From 62-47 sp044463945 (GTDB lineage: Bacteria; Pseudomonadota; Alphaproteobacteria; Rhizobiales; Xanthobacteraceae), in the NCBI GenBank assembly GCA_044463945.1, contig JBIQLW010000020.1, positions 8,477 through 72,476 of the forward strand: a stretch of DNA of 64,000 bases. Reading direction: 5' to 3'. Position numbers and translations under genes: made by a program. Each line of letters begins with the position of its first letter. The stretch's first letter is position 1. Positions 26,408 to 35,362 of this stretch are shown here, in pieces. Under the pieces are notes generated by a model, which saw only the letters and a list, made by a program, of their open reading frames with translations, searched no databases and was not told where the DNA came from.

Positions 26408-26778
26408 CCGGCGCGGTCCCGTCAGTGGGCGGCAGGCATCAGGCACGCACGCGAGAGACGCGGCGGGACCCTGGGCCGTAGCGATTGAATTTATCAATCA
26501 TCTCCACCGCACACCCGTTGAGTGTCGGATTCGGCACCGATAGAGCGGACCGGGAGGCACGACTAATTTATCGAACACAACGAACGAATTATTCGGCTTG
26601 TTCGCGCAACAGATCCTGACGCATTGTGTGCAAGGCTGCGGCGGCATCCCTGTTGAAGGCCGCCGCGCCAAGACCGCCCATAAATGTTTCAGGGATGCGA
26701 GAAAGCGCTCGATGGCCAATCCTCAACATTACGACGAGATCAGGTCGCCCTACGATGCCTCGATTGTCGGGAGGGAAA
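26408..26778. other. Leader region before the aldehyde dehydrogenase gene
   Basis: 371 bases. A small dyad CGAAT-T-ATTCG lies at 26585-26595 within a CGAAC...GTTCG surround and could be an operator. From 26713 a frame one base out of register with the downstream gene reads MANPQHYDEIRSPYDASIVG, the normal N-terminus of an aldehyde dehydrogenase (see the finding). Confidence 0.45.
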
Positions 26779-28182
26779 ATGCCGCTATCGACATCCGCGG
26801 ACATCGAACATGCCATCTCCCGCGCTGAGAAGGCGTTTCAGGTGGTGCGCCGCCTGCCCAGGTTCGCGCGTGCGGATATCCTGGCGCGCGCGGCCGATAT
26901 CCTTGTCAAACGTCGGGACGAGGTCGAGAGAACAATCGTCGCGGAGGCCGGAAAACCTCTTTACGATGCTCACGGCGAGGTCTCTCGCTCCATCTTCAAT
27001 CTTAGAAATGCAGCGGCCGAAGCCCGCAGATTTTCCGGAGAGGAGATCCCTCTGGACATGGATGCCGGCGTTTTCGAATATCAAACGACGTCCACCGATG
27101 GAGCCGCGCTGAATTTATCAAAGGCCGGGTTCGATGAGCTCAACAGATCCCGCCAACGGATCGGGATCGCGCGGCGTTTTCCAATCGGTCCTATCCTTGC
27201 TATTTCGCCGTTTAATTTTCCGCTCAATCTGGTTTTGCACAAGGTCGCCCCCGCCATTGCTGTCGGCAATTCGATTGTGCTGAAACCCGCGCCCCAGACG
27301 CCTCTCACGTCTCTGCTGCTCGCCGATATTTTCAAGGAAGCCGGTCTTCCGGAAGGCGCGCTGAACGTCGTCCATTGCCCGGTGGATTTGGCGGAGCGCA
27401 TGGTGCGGGACGACCGGTTCGCCATGGTGACTTTCACCGGCTCATCAAAGGTCGGGTGGCACATCAAATCCATCGCCGGCCGGAAAAAGGTTTCGTTGGA
27501 GCTAGGCGGCAACGCGGCAATCATCGTCTGCAAGGACGCCGATATCGATCTCGCAGTTGCGCGCTGTGTTCGAGGCGGCGTGGTGTATGGCGGTCAGTAT
27601 TGTATCGGCGTTCAGCGAATCCTCATTGAGCGGCCCGTCTATGGCTCATTCGTAGAAAAGTTGGCTGAAAAGGTTGCTTCGTGTCGTATCGGAAATCCAG
27701 CGACCGAAGGCATTGACGTCGGCCCCGTGATCAATGAGAGCGCGGCTATTCGCATCAGCGACTGGATAGCGGAGGCGACCGCCGGCGGCGCGAGGATCGT
27801 GGTCGGCGGGAAGCGTGAACACACCGTAATTTCGCCTACCGTGCTTGCCGGCACCACCCGCACTATGAAAGTCGAGAACGAGGAAATCTTCGGACCTGTG
27901 ATAACCGTAAATCCATTCGATAGCTTTGAAGATGCCATTGTCCGCGCCAACGACAGTCGCTACGGCCTTCAGGGCGGGATGTTCACTTACGATATTCGGC
28001 GGGCATTTCGCGCGATTGAAGATTGGGACGTAGGGGGTCTCATGATCAACGACGTTTCCATTTATCGCGTTGACAACATGCCGTTCGGAGGCTGGAAGCA
28101 GTCTGGCTTCGGGCGTGAGGGCACGCTTTACGCGATGCATGAGATGACGGACATCAAGCATCTGGTCATCAATTATGCTTAG
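26779..28182 (+). CDS. NAD(P)-dependent aldehyde dehydrogenase
   Basis: 467 residues from ATG 26779, which has a strong GGGAGGG site. It oxidises an aldehyde to the acid. Seen: FNFPLNLVLHKVAPAIAVGN (cofactor pocket), FTGSSKVGWHIK, LELGGNAAIIVCKDADIDLA with the general-base Glu, GGQYCIGVQR with the nucleophile Cys, and EEIFGPVITVNPFDSFEDAI. It most resembles lactaldehyde/phosphonoacetaldehyde-type dehydrogenases. The first ~22 usual residues lie upstream in another frame, so the protein either starts internally or is frameshifted. It may oxidise a semialdehyde made by the kinase/phospho-lyase pair. Confidence 0.85.
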   Translation: MPLSTSADIEHAISRAEKAFQVVRRLPRFARADILARAADILVKRRDEVERTIVAEAGKPLYDAHGEVSRSIFNLRNAAAEARRFSGEEIPLDMDAGVFEYQTTSTDGAALNLSKAGFDELNRSRQRIGIARRFPIGPILAISPFNFPLNLVLHKVAPAIAVGNSIVLKPAPQTPLTSLLLADIFKEAGLPEGALNVVHCPVDLAERMVRDDRFAMVTFTGSSKVGWHIKSIAGRKKVSLELGGNAAIIVCKDADIDLAVARCVRGGVVYGGQYCIGVQRILIERPVYGSFVEKLAEKVASCRIGNPATEGIDVGPVINESAAIRISDWIAEATAGGARIVVGGKREHTVISPTVLAGTTRTMKVENEEIFGPVITVNPFDSFEDAIVRANDSRYGLQGGMFTYDIRRAFRAIEDWDVGGLMINDVSIYRVDNMPFGGWKQSGFGREGTLYAMHEMTDIKHLVINYA

Positions 28183-28190
28183 CGGCATCG

Positions 28191-28218
28191 GCCCGCCCCC
28201 GAGTTAGCGCAGGCGGGC
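28191..28218. terminator. Hairpin between converging genes
   Basis: GCCCGCC (28191-28197) pairs with GGCGGGC (28212-28218), a 7-bp stem 8 bases after the aldehyde dehydrogenase stop and ahead of the end of the converging NIPSNAP gene. No T-run follows, so termination strength is uncertain. Confidence 0.4.
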
Positions 28219-28264
28219 ATCACCCAGTCAGATCTCGCAAGAACAACCTGATCACGCATCGCGG

Positions 28265-28600
28265 TCATGTGTGACTGCCGCGCATTCGCTCAAAAAATGG
28301 CGTATCGATGAGCAGGGTCGTTTCCTGCGACAGGATGTAGCCGGCTTCCGCTGCCCGTTCGAGATAATTCTGCCACAGTGGTTCCCGAGCCAATGCCGCG
28401 CGGCGGTGTGCTCGATCCGTCGCATCTTTATATTGCCAGATATGGATATAGGAATTGACGTCACCGGTCTCGGTGACGAAAAACGCCAGCGGATCGCCGA
28501 GATTCCGCCTTTGTACTTCCCAGCCAAATTCCTCGTAAAGCGCAAGCTGCTTGTTTAAGGTCCCGGACCTGACGCGGTAGCGGCGATGGTCGTACAGCAT
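28265..28600 (-). CDS. NIPSNAP family protein
   Basis: 111 residues of ferredoxin-like alpha/beta fold. MLYDHRRYRVRSGTLNKQLA, NSYIHIWQYKDATDRAHRRA and REPLWQNYLERAAEAGYI match the NIPSNAP pattern. Family members are small dimeric proteins of uncertain role, often encoded with catabolic operons. It is the last gene of the long minus-strand operon, 24 bases after the amidohydrolase gene. Confidence 0.85.
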   Translation of the reverse strand: MLYDHRRYRVRSGTLNKQLALYEEFGWEVQRRNLGDPLAFFVTETGDVNSYIHIWQYKDATDRAHRRAALAREPLWQNYLERAAEAGYILSQETTLLIDTPFFERMRGSHT

Positions 28601-28624
28601 TTGATGTGCTCCTTCGATCCGCGA

Positions 28625-29986
28625 TCACCAGTCTTTCGACACCCGGGCCCAGATTCGCTCGGCTCGGGCTTGACAATCCGCCATAATCGCTTCGGCGTCT
28701 ACCGCCGTCACGACGCGGTTCGACACCAACTGAACGCCGTCGACAAATACGTCGGTGACGTCGCTGCCATTAGAATTATAGACGATGTTCGAGATCAGGT
28801 TCTGCTGCCGGATCGGCCGATACCACGGCAGCGTCAGGTCAAGAAGGATGACATCGGCTTTTTTACCGACCTCCAGGGTACCTATCTCGTTTTCCATTCC
28901 CAGTGCGCGCGCGCCGCCGACCGTCGCAAGCCGCAGGCCGTCGTAGCCTTCCATCATCCCGACATCGCCGGTTTTAACGCGCGGGAACAGAATGCTGGCA
29001 CGGATAAACTTCCAAAGGTCATTGGAGCACCAGTCAGAGCCGATCGACACGCTCACGCCCCGCTTGTGAACCTTCTCCATCGGCGGAAAGTAGCCGCGCT
29101 TTGGCGTATGGAACGCGGTGTGAGACAGATTCATTCCCGTCTCGGCCATGATTTCGATATCGGAATCCTCCAGGAAAACGCAGTGGAAGCCGATGGTCTT
29201 CGGCGTCAGCACGCCGAGCTTGCGGCCGAGTTCCATCGGACGCATCCCGTAGCGCGCGGTCACGAACTCGGTCTCGCCGGGCACCTCGGCGATATGGATG
29301 TTGATGCCGACGCCCTGCTTGCTGGCAAGCTCTCCCGCTTGCACGATGCCCTTGTCGGACAGATACCCCGGCCCGGCCGGGGATATTCGCGTGGTGATGC
29401 GACCGTCCGCCTTGCCGTGCCAAGTCTCGAAAAGCTCCCGGGCGGCATCAAGCCCCTTCTCGACCAGGGCCTGGTCCCACGGCCGCTCCATATTGCGCGC
29501 CGTCAGGCCCAGCAAATCAGTTCCGACGATCCACTCGCTGAGAACTGCCCGCACGCCGAGATCGCGGACGACGGGGCCGACGAGCCGCTCATTGAGAAAG
29601 GTGCTGCTGATCGTCGTGGTGCCGCTCATCAGCATTTCGAGAGCGTGGGTCATGCAGCCGCTGTAGTAATCATCGTCGCTCAGCGAACAAACGACGGGAA
29701 AGCCCCGCTTGTAGAGTCCGGCGGTGTCAGAGGAGCCCGGAACGTCCTCGGTCAGCGCCTTCATATAGGCTCCGACCAGATGGATATGAGTATTGACCAG
29801 CCCGGGGAGGATCGCCTTGCCCCGTGCATCGATGACGCGGTCCGGCTTGAAGGCGTCCCGGTCGAATTCCTGCGATGGCCCGACATAGACGATGCGGGAG
29901 TCCTTGAAGGCTACGGCACCATCGCTGACCACCCGATTGGCGTCCATCGGAATGAGGTACCCGTGCTCAATAAGGGTGCAACTCAT
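28625..29986 (-). CDS. Metal-dependent amidohydrolase / deaminase (TRZ/ATZ type)
   Basis: A 453-residue TIM-barrel amidohydrolase. The metal-binding HxH lies in LPGLVNTHIHLVGAY, further ligands are expected in the segments IGFHCVFLEDSDIEIMAE and VSVSIGSDWCSNDLW, and the C-terminal beta domain is EIGTLEVGKKADVILLDLTL. The subgroup covers S-adenosylhomocysteine/methylthioadenosine deaminases, guanine deaminase and triazine hydrolases. In this operon it probably hydrolyses a C-N bond of the imported compound or an intermediate. Confidence 0.87.
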   Translation of the reverse strand: MSCTLIEHGYLIPMDANRVVSDGAVAFKDSRIVYVGPSQEFDRDAFKPDRVIDARGKAILPGLVNTHIHLVGAYMKALTEDVPGSSDTAGLYKRGFPVVCSLSDDDYYSGCMTHALEMLMSGTTTISSTFLNERLVGPVVRDLGVRAVLSEWIVGTDLLGLTARNMERPWDQALVEKGLDAARELFETWHGKADGRITTRISPAGPGYLSDKGIVQAGELASKQGVGINIHIAEVPGETEFVTARYGMRPMELGRKLGVLTPKTIGFHCVFLEDSDIEIMAETGMNLSHTAFHTPKRGYFPPMEKVHKRGVSVSIGSDWCSNDLWKFIRASILFPRVKTGDVGMMEGYDGLRLATVGGARALGMENEIGTLEVGKKADVILLDLTLPWYRPIRQQNLISNIVYNSNGSDVTDVFVDGVQLVSNRVVTAVDAEAIMADCQARAERIWARVSKDW

Positions 29987-30021
29987 ATTTCCTCCATTCG
30001 GTTTGTTGTCTGGTTGCGAAA

Positions 30022-31425
30022 CTACGCGAGCCCCGGCAACCGCGGCGGTCGTACGCTTTCGTAAGCACGCGCGGCCGCCAGCACGAGGCTGTCAGCATAT
30101 TTGGCGCCGACGATCTGCAGCCCGATCGGCAGGCCATCGCGGGTAAAGCCGCACGGGACCGATGCGGCCGGCTGCTGGGTGAGGTTGAAGGGATATGAAA
30201 ACGGCGTCCACGAGATCCAGTCGATCATCTCATGCGGATCGGGCGCGACTTGCCCGGCTGCGAATGCCGGAATGGCCACTGTCGGCGTCAGCAACAGGTC
30301 ATAGCTCCCGAAAAATTCCTGCGCGCGCCGGCCGATCTCGGCGCGGCTGTCCATTGCTCGGCAATAATCCACGAGCGAGTAGGCTTCGCCACGGTCGGCC
30401 AGCATATTGAAGCCGGGATCGAGATGGTCATGGAGCGACTTCGGAATACCACGCCGCTGGTTGGCTGCACCGACATACCAATGAACGCGAAATGTCTCCG
30501 TCGGATCGCCGATATCGGGGTGATCCGCGCTCACCGCGGCCCCTAGTTCGGAAAATACCTGACCAGCTTGCAACACTGCTGCGGCGATCTCCGGATCCGG
30601 CGAGGCAAATCCCAGCGTCGTGCTGATCGCGATACGCAGCCCCCGAACGCCCACGCCGAGCCCCACCGCGTAATCTTGCCCGGCATATGGCAGGCCGTGC
30701 CAGTCGCGGGCATCGGGCCTGGAAAGCACCGTAAGCATGTGCGCGGCGTCCGTCACCGAAGCAGCCATCGGGCCGAGATGCGCTATGGTACCGAAGCGGC
30801 TCAGCGGGAACGCCGGCACCGTGCCGAATGTCGGCTTGATGCCGAATACGCCGGAGAAACTTGCCGGGATTCGAATTGAGCCGCCGCCATCGGTGCCAAG
30901 ATGCAGGACGCCGAGCTGATGCGCGGCGGCAACGGCGGCGCCGCCGCTCGAGCCGCCCGACGTCATTTCGCGATTCCATGGATTTCGCGTGATGCCAGTC
31001 AGCGGGGAATCGCACACCCCCTTCCAGCCGAACTCCGGCGTGGTGGTTTTGCCTATCAGGATTGCACCGGCTTCGCGCAATCGGGCGGTTGCCGGCGCAT
31101 CCTCGTCCCACGGCTGATCGGGCGCCGTGCTGCGCGAGCCGCGCAGCGTCGGCCAACCTTTGGTCAGGACGATATCCTTGATCGAGGCCGAAACGCCGTC
31201 GATCGGACTAAGCGGCGCATTGCGCAGCCAACGCGCTTCGGAGGCCCTGGCGGCCGCCAGTGCGCTGTCGTGGTCGACCAAGCAATAAGCGGCGAAATCA
31301 GGGTTGATCCTATCGATGCGATCCAGCACCGCCGCAGTCGCCTCAACCGGCGAAGCCGCTTTCGTGCTGAACAGGCGAGTCAGTTCAGCGACGCCTAGCC
31401 GCGATAGATCGTTTTGGTTCGACAT
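30022..31425 (-). CDS. Amidase signature enzyme (GatA-like)
   Basis: A 467-residue amidase. The Ser-cisSer-Lys triad is visible: Lys83 in SASIKDIVLTKG, Ser159 in MTSGGSSGGAAVAAA and Ser183 in GTDGGGSIRIPASFSGVFG. It hydrolyses a carboxamide. No GatB/GatC neighbours, and length and tail are those of a free-standing catabolic amidase. Its ATG overlaps the stop of the dehydrogenase gene (TGATG), so the two are translated together. Confidence 0.9.
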   Translation of the reverse strand: MSNQNDLSRLGVAELTRLFSTKAASPVEATAAVLDRIDRINPDFAAYCLVDHDSALAAARASEARWLRNAPLSPIDGVSASIKDIVLTKGWPTLRGSRSTAPDQPWDEDAPATARLREAGAILIGKTTTPEFGWKGVCDSPLTGITRNPWNREMTSGGSSGGAAVAAAHQLGVLHLGTDGGGSIRIPASFSGVFGIKPTFGTVPAFPLSRFGTIAHLGPMAASVTDAAHMLTVLSRPDARDWHGLPYAGQDYAVGLGVGVRGLRIAISTTLGFASPDPEIAAAVLQAGQVFSELGAAVSADHPDIGDPTETFRVHWYVGAANQRRGIPKSLHDHLDPGFNMLADRGEAYSLVDYCRAMDSRAEIGRRAQEFFGSYDLLLTPTVAIPAFAAGQVAPDPHEMIDWISWTPFSYPFNLTQQPAASVPCGFTRDGLPIGLQIVGAKYADSLVLAAARAYESVRPPRLPGLA

Positions 31426-32423
31426 CAGTATTGCCTGTTCACATCAACAAGGTTGCGCAACGGACGATTTGCCCTGAACGCCTGAAAATTGGCGACGAAG
31501 TGCGGCGCGATGTCCTCGGGGATCAGCGGCCCGCAAACATGGGGCGTGAGAACGACGCCGGGGTGGCTCCACAGCGGATTGTCGCGCGGCAGCGGCTCGA
31601 CGCCGACGACATCAAGGCTTGCGCGCGCGATCCTGCCACGATCAAGCGCGGCGAGCAGGCTGGCCTCGTCGATCACTCCGCCGCGGCCGACATTGATGAG
31701 GTGCGCGCCGGGCTTGAAGTAACTCAGCATCTCCCCGTCGAAGATTCCTCTGGTATCGGATGTCAGCGGCAGAACCAGCACGACGACGTCGCAACCGGAG
31801 ACGAAATCACCCAACTGCTCGGCGCCGACATAGAGCCGGCTCACATCGCAGCTATCAACCGGCGATCGTCTCCAGCCGACGACATTGCAATTCAAGGCGC
31901 GCAGTTTTCGCACGACCTCCGTGCCAATCTCGCCAAGACCGGCCACGCCGATGGTGAGTTGGCTGAGCGCGCCCATCTCGAAAAACTCCCACGCCCGGTC
32001 GCGCTGGAGTTGGCGCGCATGATCCAGGCGAAGATTGTGATCGAGGATCATCGCCAGGACGTATTCGGCCATTCGCGGCGCAATCAGCCGTCCATCGGTT
32101 CTGGTCAGAACAATGGAACGATCGGACGGCCAATCGCCGACGATGTCGTCGACCCCCGCCCCCATTTTCTGCACCCAGCGAAGGTTGGGAATGCGACGCA
32201 GCCACGCCACCGGAAACCCCCAGCCATAGAGGATGGTGGTCTCCGGGAAGTAGCGCTCGGCATCACGAAGGTCCGCCGCATAATTGATTGCGCAATTGGG
32301 CAAGGCGCGTGAAAGCACCGCCTTGAACCGCGGCAGATCACCCTGATACTTGGAATAAACAAGGATCGATTCGTCGCTCGATGTTTCCACAGTATGTCCG
32401 TCACGGTTATCGCAGAAGCACAA
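31425..32423 (-). CDS. D-2-hydroxyacid dehydrogenase
   Basis: 332 residues. NAD-binding LTIGVAGLGEIGTEVVRKL, the substrate-binding NVGRGGVIDEASLLAAL and the catalytic His in LTPHVCGPLIPEDIAP mark the family; the Glu partner is expected before VEPLPRDNPL. It reduces or oxidises an alpha-keto/alpha-hydroxy acid with NAD(P). A GTG at 32390 (ETSSDESILVYSKYQ) is an alternative start. It lies between the ABC importer and the amidase in one operon. Confidence 0.88.
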   Translation of the reverse strand: MCFCDNRDGHTVETSSDESILVYSKYQGDLPRFKAVLSRALPNCAINYAADLRDAERYFPETTILYGWGFPVAWLRRIPNLRWVQKMGAGVDDIVGDWPSDRSIVLTRTDGRLIAPRMAEYVLAMILDHNLRLDHARQLQRDRAWEFFEMGALSQLTIGVAGLGEIGTEVVRKLRALNCNVVGWRRSPVDSCDVSRLYVGAEQLGDFVSGCDVVVLVLPLTSDTRGIFDGEMLSYFKPGAHLINVGRGGVIDEASLLAALDRGRIARASLDVVGVEPLPRDNPLWSHPGVVLTPHVCGPLIPEDIAPHFVANFQAFRANRPLRNLVDVNRQY

Positions 32424-32450
32424 TCACGGAAGCGGCGGGACTAAGCGCCG

Positions 32451-33542
32451 TTACGACCACAGCACGTAGGATTTGACCTTGCTTTCGACGTCGGCCCACT
32501 CGGCGTCGGTCAGCTTCACCGAGCCAAGATACTTGTTGCTGTAGATCGATTTGGGGTCGATCTCCTTCTTGAGATCGAGGTAGGTCTTCGCGATGTCGAC
32601 GCTCGTCGCAACTTCCTCGGGAAGGAACCAGCCAAGTCCATTCGCTTTCGGCCCGGGGTGAATACCGAGAGCGGTGTTGATGGCGATCTGGTGCTTGAGC
32701 GTTTCCCTGCTGCGCTCGCTGCCCTGAAACTCCGGCACAACCTTGATGTGCAGGTCGAGCATCTCCTCGGGCTTGAGATAAGTGAACTTGAGCCCTTCCA
32801 TCGCGCCTTCGACCACGGCTTTGGTCACCTCGGGAAACTTTTCGACCTGCGAGCGCAGCGCAATGATGCCTGTGTCGTAAATCCTGACTCCGTAGTGATG
32901 GTAGAGCATGATGTCGATATCGCCGCCGCCGGTCCACAGCGGCGCGGCATCGGTGCTGTAGTAGCCGGTCAAGGCATCGACGCGCCCATCGAGCAGCGTC
33001 TGGGTTCTGACGTTGCCATCGAGAAAGCGGAAGTTCACCTTGGAACGATCAATGCCGGTCGCCCGCGCAAACGCTGGAAACAACTGATAATCGCCCGTCG
33101 TCGGGGTGGCGCCGATGGTCTTGCCTTCGAGATCCTTCGGGCTCTTGATTCCGCTCTTCTTCAGGGTAAAGACGGCGAGCGGCGAGACCTGCATGTGAAG
33201 GCCGAGGCCAACCAGGTCCATGCCCTGAGCGACCGTCTGGATCATCACGGAGAAACTGGCGTCGCCATAGTCGAATTGACCGAGGCCGACCCTCTTGCTG
33301 GCGTCCGCCGAACCGTAGCCGCGACTGACCTCGACATCGAGGCCGCGTGCCTTCCAGTAGCCCATTTCCCGCGCGGCGATGAACGCCGCATAAGAGCCGA
33401 TCGGTACCCACGGCAACGTCAGGCGGACCTTGGTCGGCTTGTTCTGACCATAGGACAGCACGCTGAACGACGGTGCGGCGGCAATGCCGAGCGCGCCCGC
33501 AAGTGCGGAGTTAAAACCTCGCCGATTGATCGTCCTCGTCAT
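32451..33542 (-). CDS. NMT1/SsuA-type ABC substrate-binding protein with Tat-like signal
   Basis: About 363 residues from ATG 33542, behind GGGAGGAG. The N-terminus NRRGFNSALAGALGIAAAP has the twin-arginine pattern with the hydrophobic stretch. The body follows the ThiY/TauA/SsuA plan: VRLTLPWVPIGSYAAFIAAR, GLDVEVSRGYGSADASKRVG, DLEGKTIGATPTTGDYQLFP and LDGRVDALTGYYSTDAAP. Relatives bind pyrimidines, taurine, sulfonates or amines. The ligand here is unknown. Confidence 0.88.
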   Translation of the reverse strand: MTRTINRRGFNSALAGALGIAAAPSFSVLSYGQNKPTKVRLTLPWVPIGSYAAFIAAREMGYWKARGLDVEVSRGYGSADASKRVGLGQFDYGDASFSVMIQTVAQGMDLVGLGLHMQVSPLAVFTLKKSGIKSPKDLEGKTIGATPTTGDYQLFPAFARATGIDRSKVNFRFLDGNVRTQTLLDGRVDALTGYYSTDAAPLWTGGGDIDIMLYHHYGVRIYDTGIIALRSQVEKFPEVTKAVVEGAMEGLKFTYLKPEEMLDLHIKVVPEFQGSERSRETLKHQIAINTALGIHPGPKANGLGWFLPEEVATSVDIAKTYLDLKKEIDPKSIYSNKYLGSVKLTDAEWADVESKVKSYVLWS

Positions 33543-33583
33543 TAGTTCTCCTCCCTTGTAAGATCGCAACCACTCGGGGCCTT

Positions 33584-34384
33584 TTATTTTTCCCAGTACA
33601 CGATGGCTTTTCCGAGCAGTTCGATGATGAAATAAAGACCAAGCCCGATGATGCTGAGGGTCACCACTGCCGCCAGCATCATCGTGGTGTCCATCAGTCC
33701 GGTGGCGAAAATGATGAGGTAGCCCAGACCGCTATCAGACGTAACGAACTCAGCAACGATGATGCCTATCACGGCAAGCGACATCGCAACCTTCATGCCG
33801 TCGACGATGTACGGCAGAGCCGACGGCACACGCAGCGTCCAGAAAATCTGGCTCGGCGTCGCCCCGAATGCCCGCGCCATGCGCAGCAGGGCCGGATCGA
33901 CGCTCATCAGGCCCGACGCCGGGCTCACCACCATCGGGAAAAACGCCACGAAAAACACCAGCGATACGCGCGAAACGGAGCCCGCGCCGAACCATAGGGT
34001 GAACAGCGGTGCGACGGAAATCTTCGGGATCAACGCGATGCCGACCACCATTGGATAGAAGCCGCGTCGGATCGTCGTGAACTGCGTCAGCAGAACCGCG
34101 ATAACGATGCCACCGACGACAGCGATGACAAAGCCGAGCAGACACTGGTACAGCGTCGGCCAGGTGTTCTGCAGCAATTGGGCGCGCTGCGTCCACATAT
34201 AGGACGCGACATCCGAGGGCGCTGGCAGAATGATCGGAAGGATGCCCGAGATACGCACATAGGCTTCCCAGGCCAGAATAACAGCGGCGAATACGGTGGC
34301 CGGCCAGAGCGGCGAGGCGACGAACCCTTGCCACGCGGCCGAGCCGAGATGCGCGTTCGATGCGGCGGAATCGACTTTGCGCAT
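33584..34384 (-). CDS. ABC importer permease (SsuC/TauC type)
   Basis: 266 residues with about six hydrophobic segments. The binding-protein-dependent transport motif lies in RMARAFGATPSQIFWTLRVP (EAA-like loop). SVAPLFTLWFGAGSVSRVS and ATGLMDTTMMLAAVVTLSII are typical of SsuC/TauC. It sits between the ATPase and binding-protein genes with short gaps. Confidence 0.9.
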   Translation of the reverse strand: MRKVDSAASNAHLGSAAWQGFVASPLWPATVFAAVILAWEAYVRISGILPIILPAPSDVASYMWTQRAQLLQNTWPTLYQCLLGFVIAVVGGIVIAVLLTQFTTIRRGFYPMVVGIALIPKISVAPLFTLWFGAGSVSRVSLVFFVAFFPMVVSPASGLMSVDPALLRMARAFGATPSQIFWTLRVPSALPYIVDGMKVAMSLAVIGIIVAEFVTSDSGLGYLIIFATGLMDTTMMLAAVVTLSIIGLGLYFIIELLGKAIVYWEK

Positions 34385-34388
34385 GGTG

Positions 34389-35174
34389 CTATCCTGCCTC
34401 GGCGGTCGCGGCCGGAGTGCGGCCCCTGGAGATCGATTCGCGGATTTCGTGAATCAGTTCGCTGAACCGCGGCAGGGTTTCGACCGCTAGCGTGCGTGGG
34501 CGTTCAAGATCGATCTCGAATTCCTCGACGATGCGTCCCGGCGCCAAGCCCATGACGATGACGCGATCCGAGAGAAAGACCGCCTCGCGAATGCTGTGGG
34601 TGACAAATAGCACCGTCTTGTTGTGCCGGCTCCAGATGTTCTGAAGCTCGACGCTGATTTCATCGCGCGTCAGTGCATCGAGTGCGCTGAATGGCTCGTC
34701 CATCAGCAAGATATCAGGGTTGCCGACCAGCGCGCGACAGATCGCCACGCGCTGACGCATTCCGCCCGAAAGCTGCGCCGGATAGTGGTCGGCAAAATCG
34801 CTGAGGCCGGTCATGGCGAGCAGTTCCCGCGCGCGCTCGAGATACTGGCTCTTGGGCCGGCGCCGCAGCTCGATCGGATAAAGGATATTTGAAAGCACTG
34901 TCCGCCACGGCATCAGGCTGGCGTCTTGAAACACCGTTCCGACTTTGCTGCTTGGCGAGACGATCGTCTTGCCTTCGACCCGAACCTCGCCCCGGGTTGG
35001 CGACTGGAGCCCCAGCACCATGTTCAAGAGCGTGCTTTTGCCACAACCGCTCGGGCCGCACAGTGAGACGAAGCTGCCGCCCGCGATTGCGAGATTGACG
35101 CCGGACAGCGCGAGATGGGACCGGCCTTCTGGCCCGAAGCGCTTCTCGACGTCTTTCAGTTCGATTTGCTGCAT
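34389..35174 (-). CDS. ABC importer ATPase (SsuB/TauB type)
   Basis: About 261 residues from ATG 35174 (QQIELKDVEKRFG); a start at 35213 would add 13 residues unlike the family. Walker A LCGPSGCGKSTLLNMVLG, Q-loop VFQDASLMPWRTVLSNI, signature LSGGMRQRVAICRALVGN, Walker B DILLMDEPFSALDALTR, H-loop VLFVTHSIREAVFLSDRV. It is the first gene of the operon; a TTGTCGACAA site lies 49 bases upstream. Confidence 0.92.
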   Translation of the reverse strand: MQQIELKDVEKRFGPEGRSHLALSGVNLAIAGGSFVSLCGPSGCGKSTLLNMVLGLQSPTRGEVRVEGKTIVSPSSKVGTVFQDASLMPWRTVLSNILYPIELRRRPKSQYLERARELLAMTGLSDFADHYPAQLSGGMRQRVAICRALVGNPDILLMDEPFSALDALTRDEISVELQNIWSRHNKTVLFVTHSIREAVFLSDRVIVMGLAPGRIVEEFEIDLERPRTLAVETLPRFSELIHEIRESISRGRTPAATAEAG

Positions 35175-35222
35175 AGGCGATACCAGGTTAAAGGCTATAC
35201 GACATGAAAGCACAATTGTTGA

Positions 35223-35232
35223 TTGTCGACAA
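35223..35232. promoter_or_regulatory. GntR-type operator core, ABC operon
   Basis: TTGTCGACAA, a perfect 10-bp palindrome 49 bases before the ATPase gene. The same core lies inside the 18-bp palindrome at 37825-37842 and has the GT-N2-AC form bound by GntR/FCD regulators. The flanks here are less symmetric, which suggests weaker binding. Confidence 0.55.
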
Positions 35233-35362
35233 CATGCCAGAACCTATTTTCTTTCCGTTGCGACGGTGACGGCCATCACCAATAAGGTTCAACAACAACG
35301 TTTGAATGTTTGCGCCGCTGAGACATTCCAGCATTCCTCAGGCGGCCGCCGACGCCCTCGCG

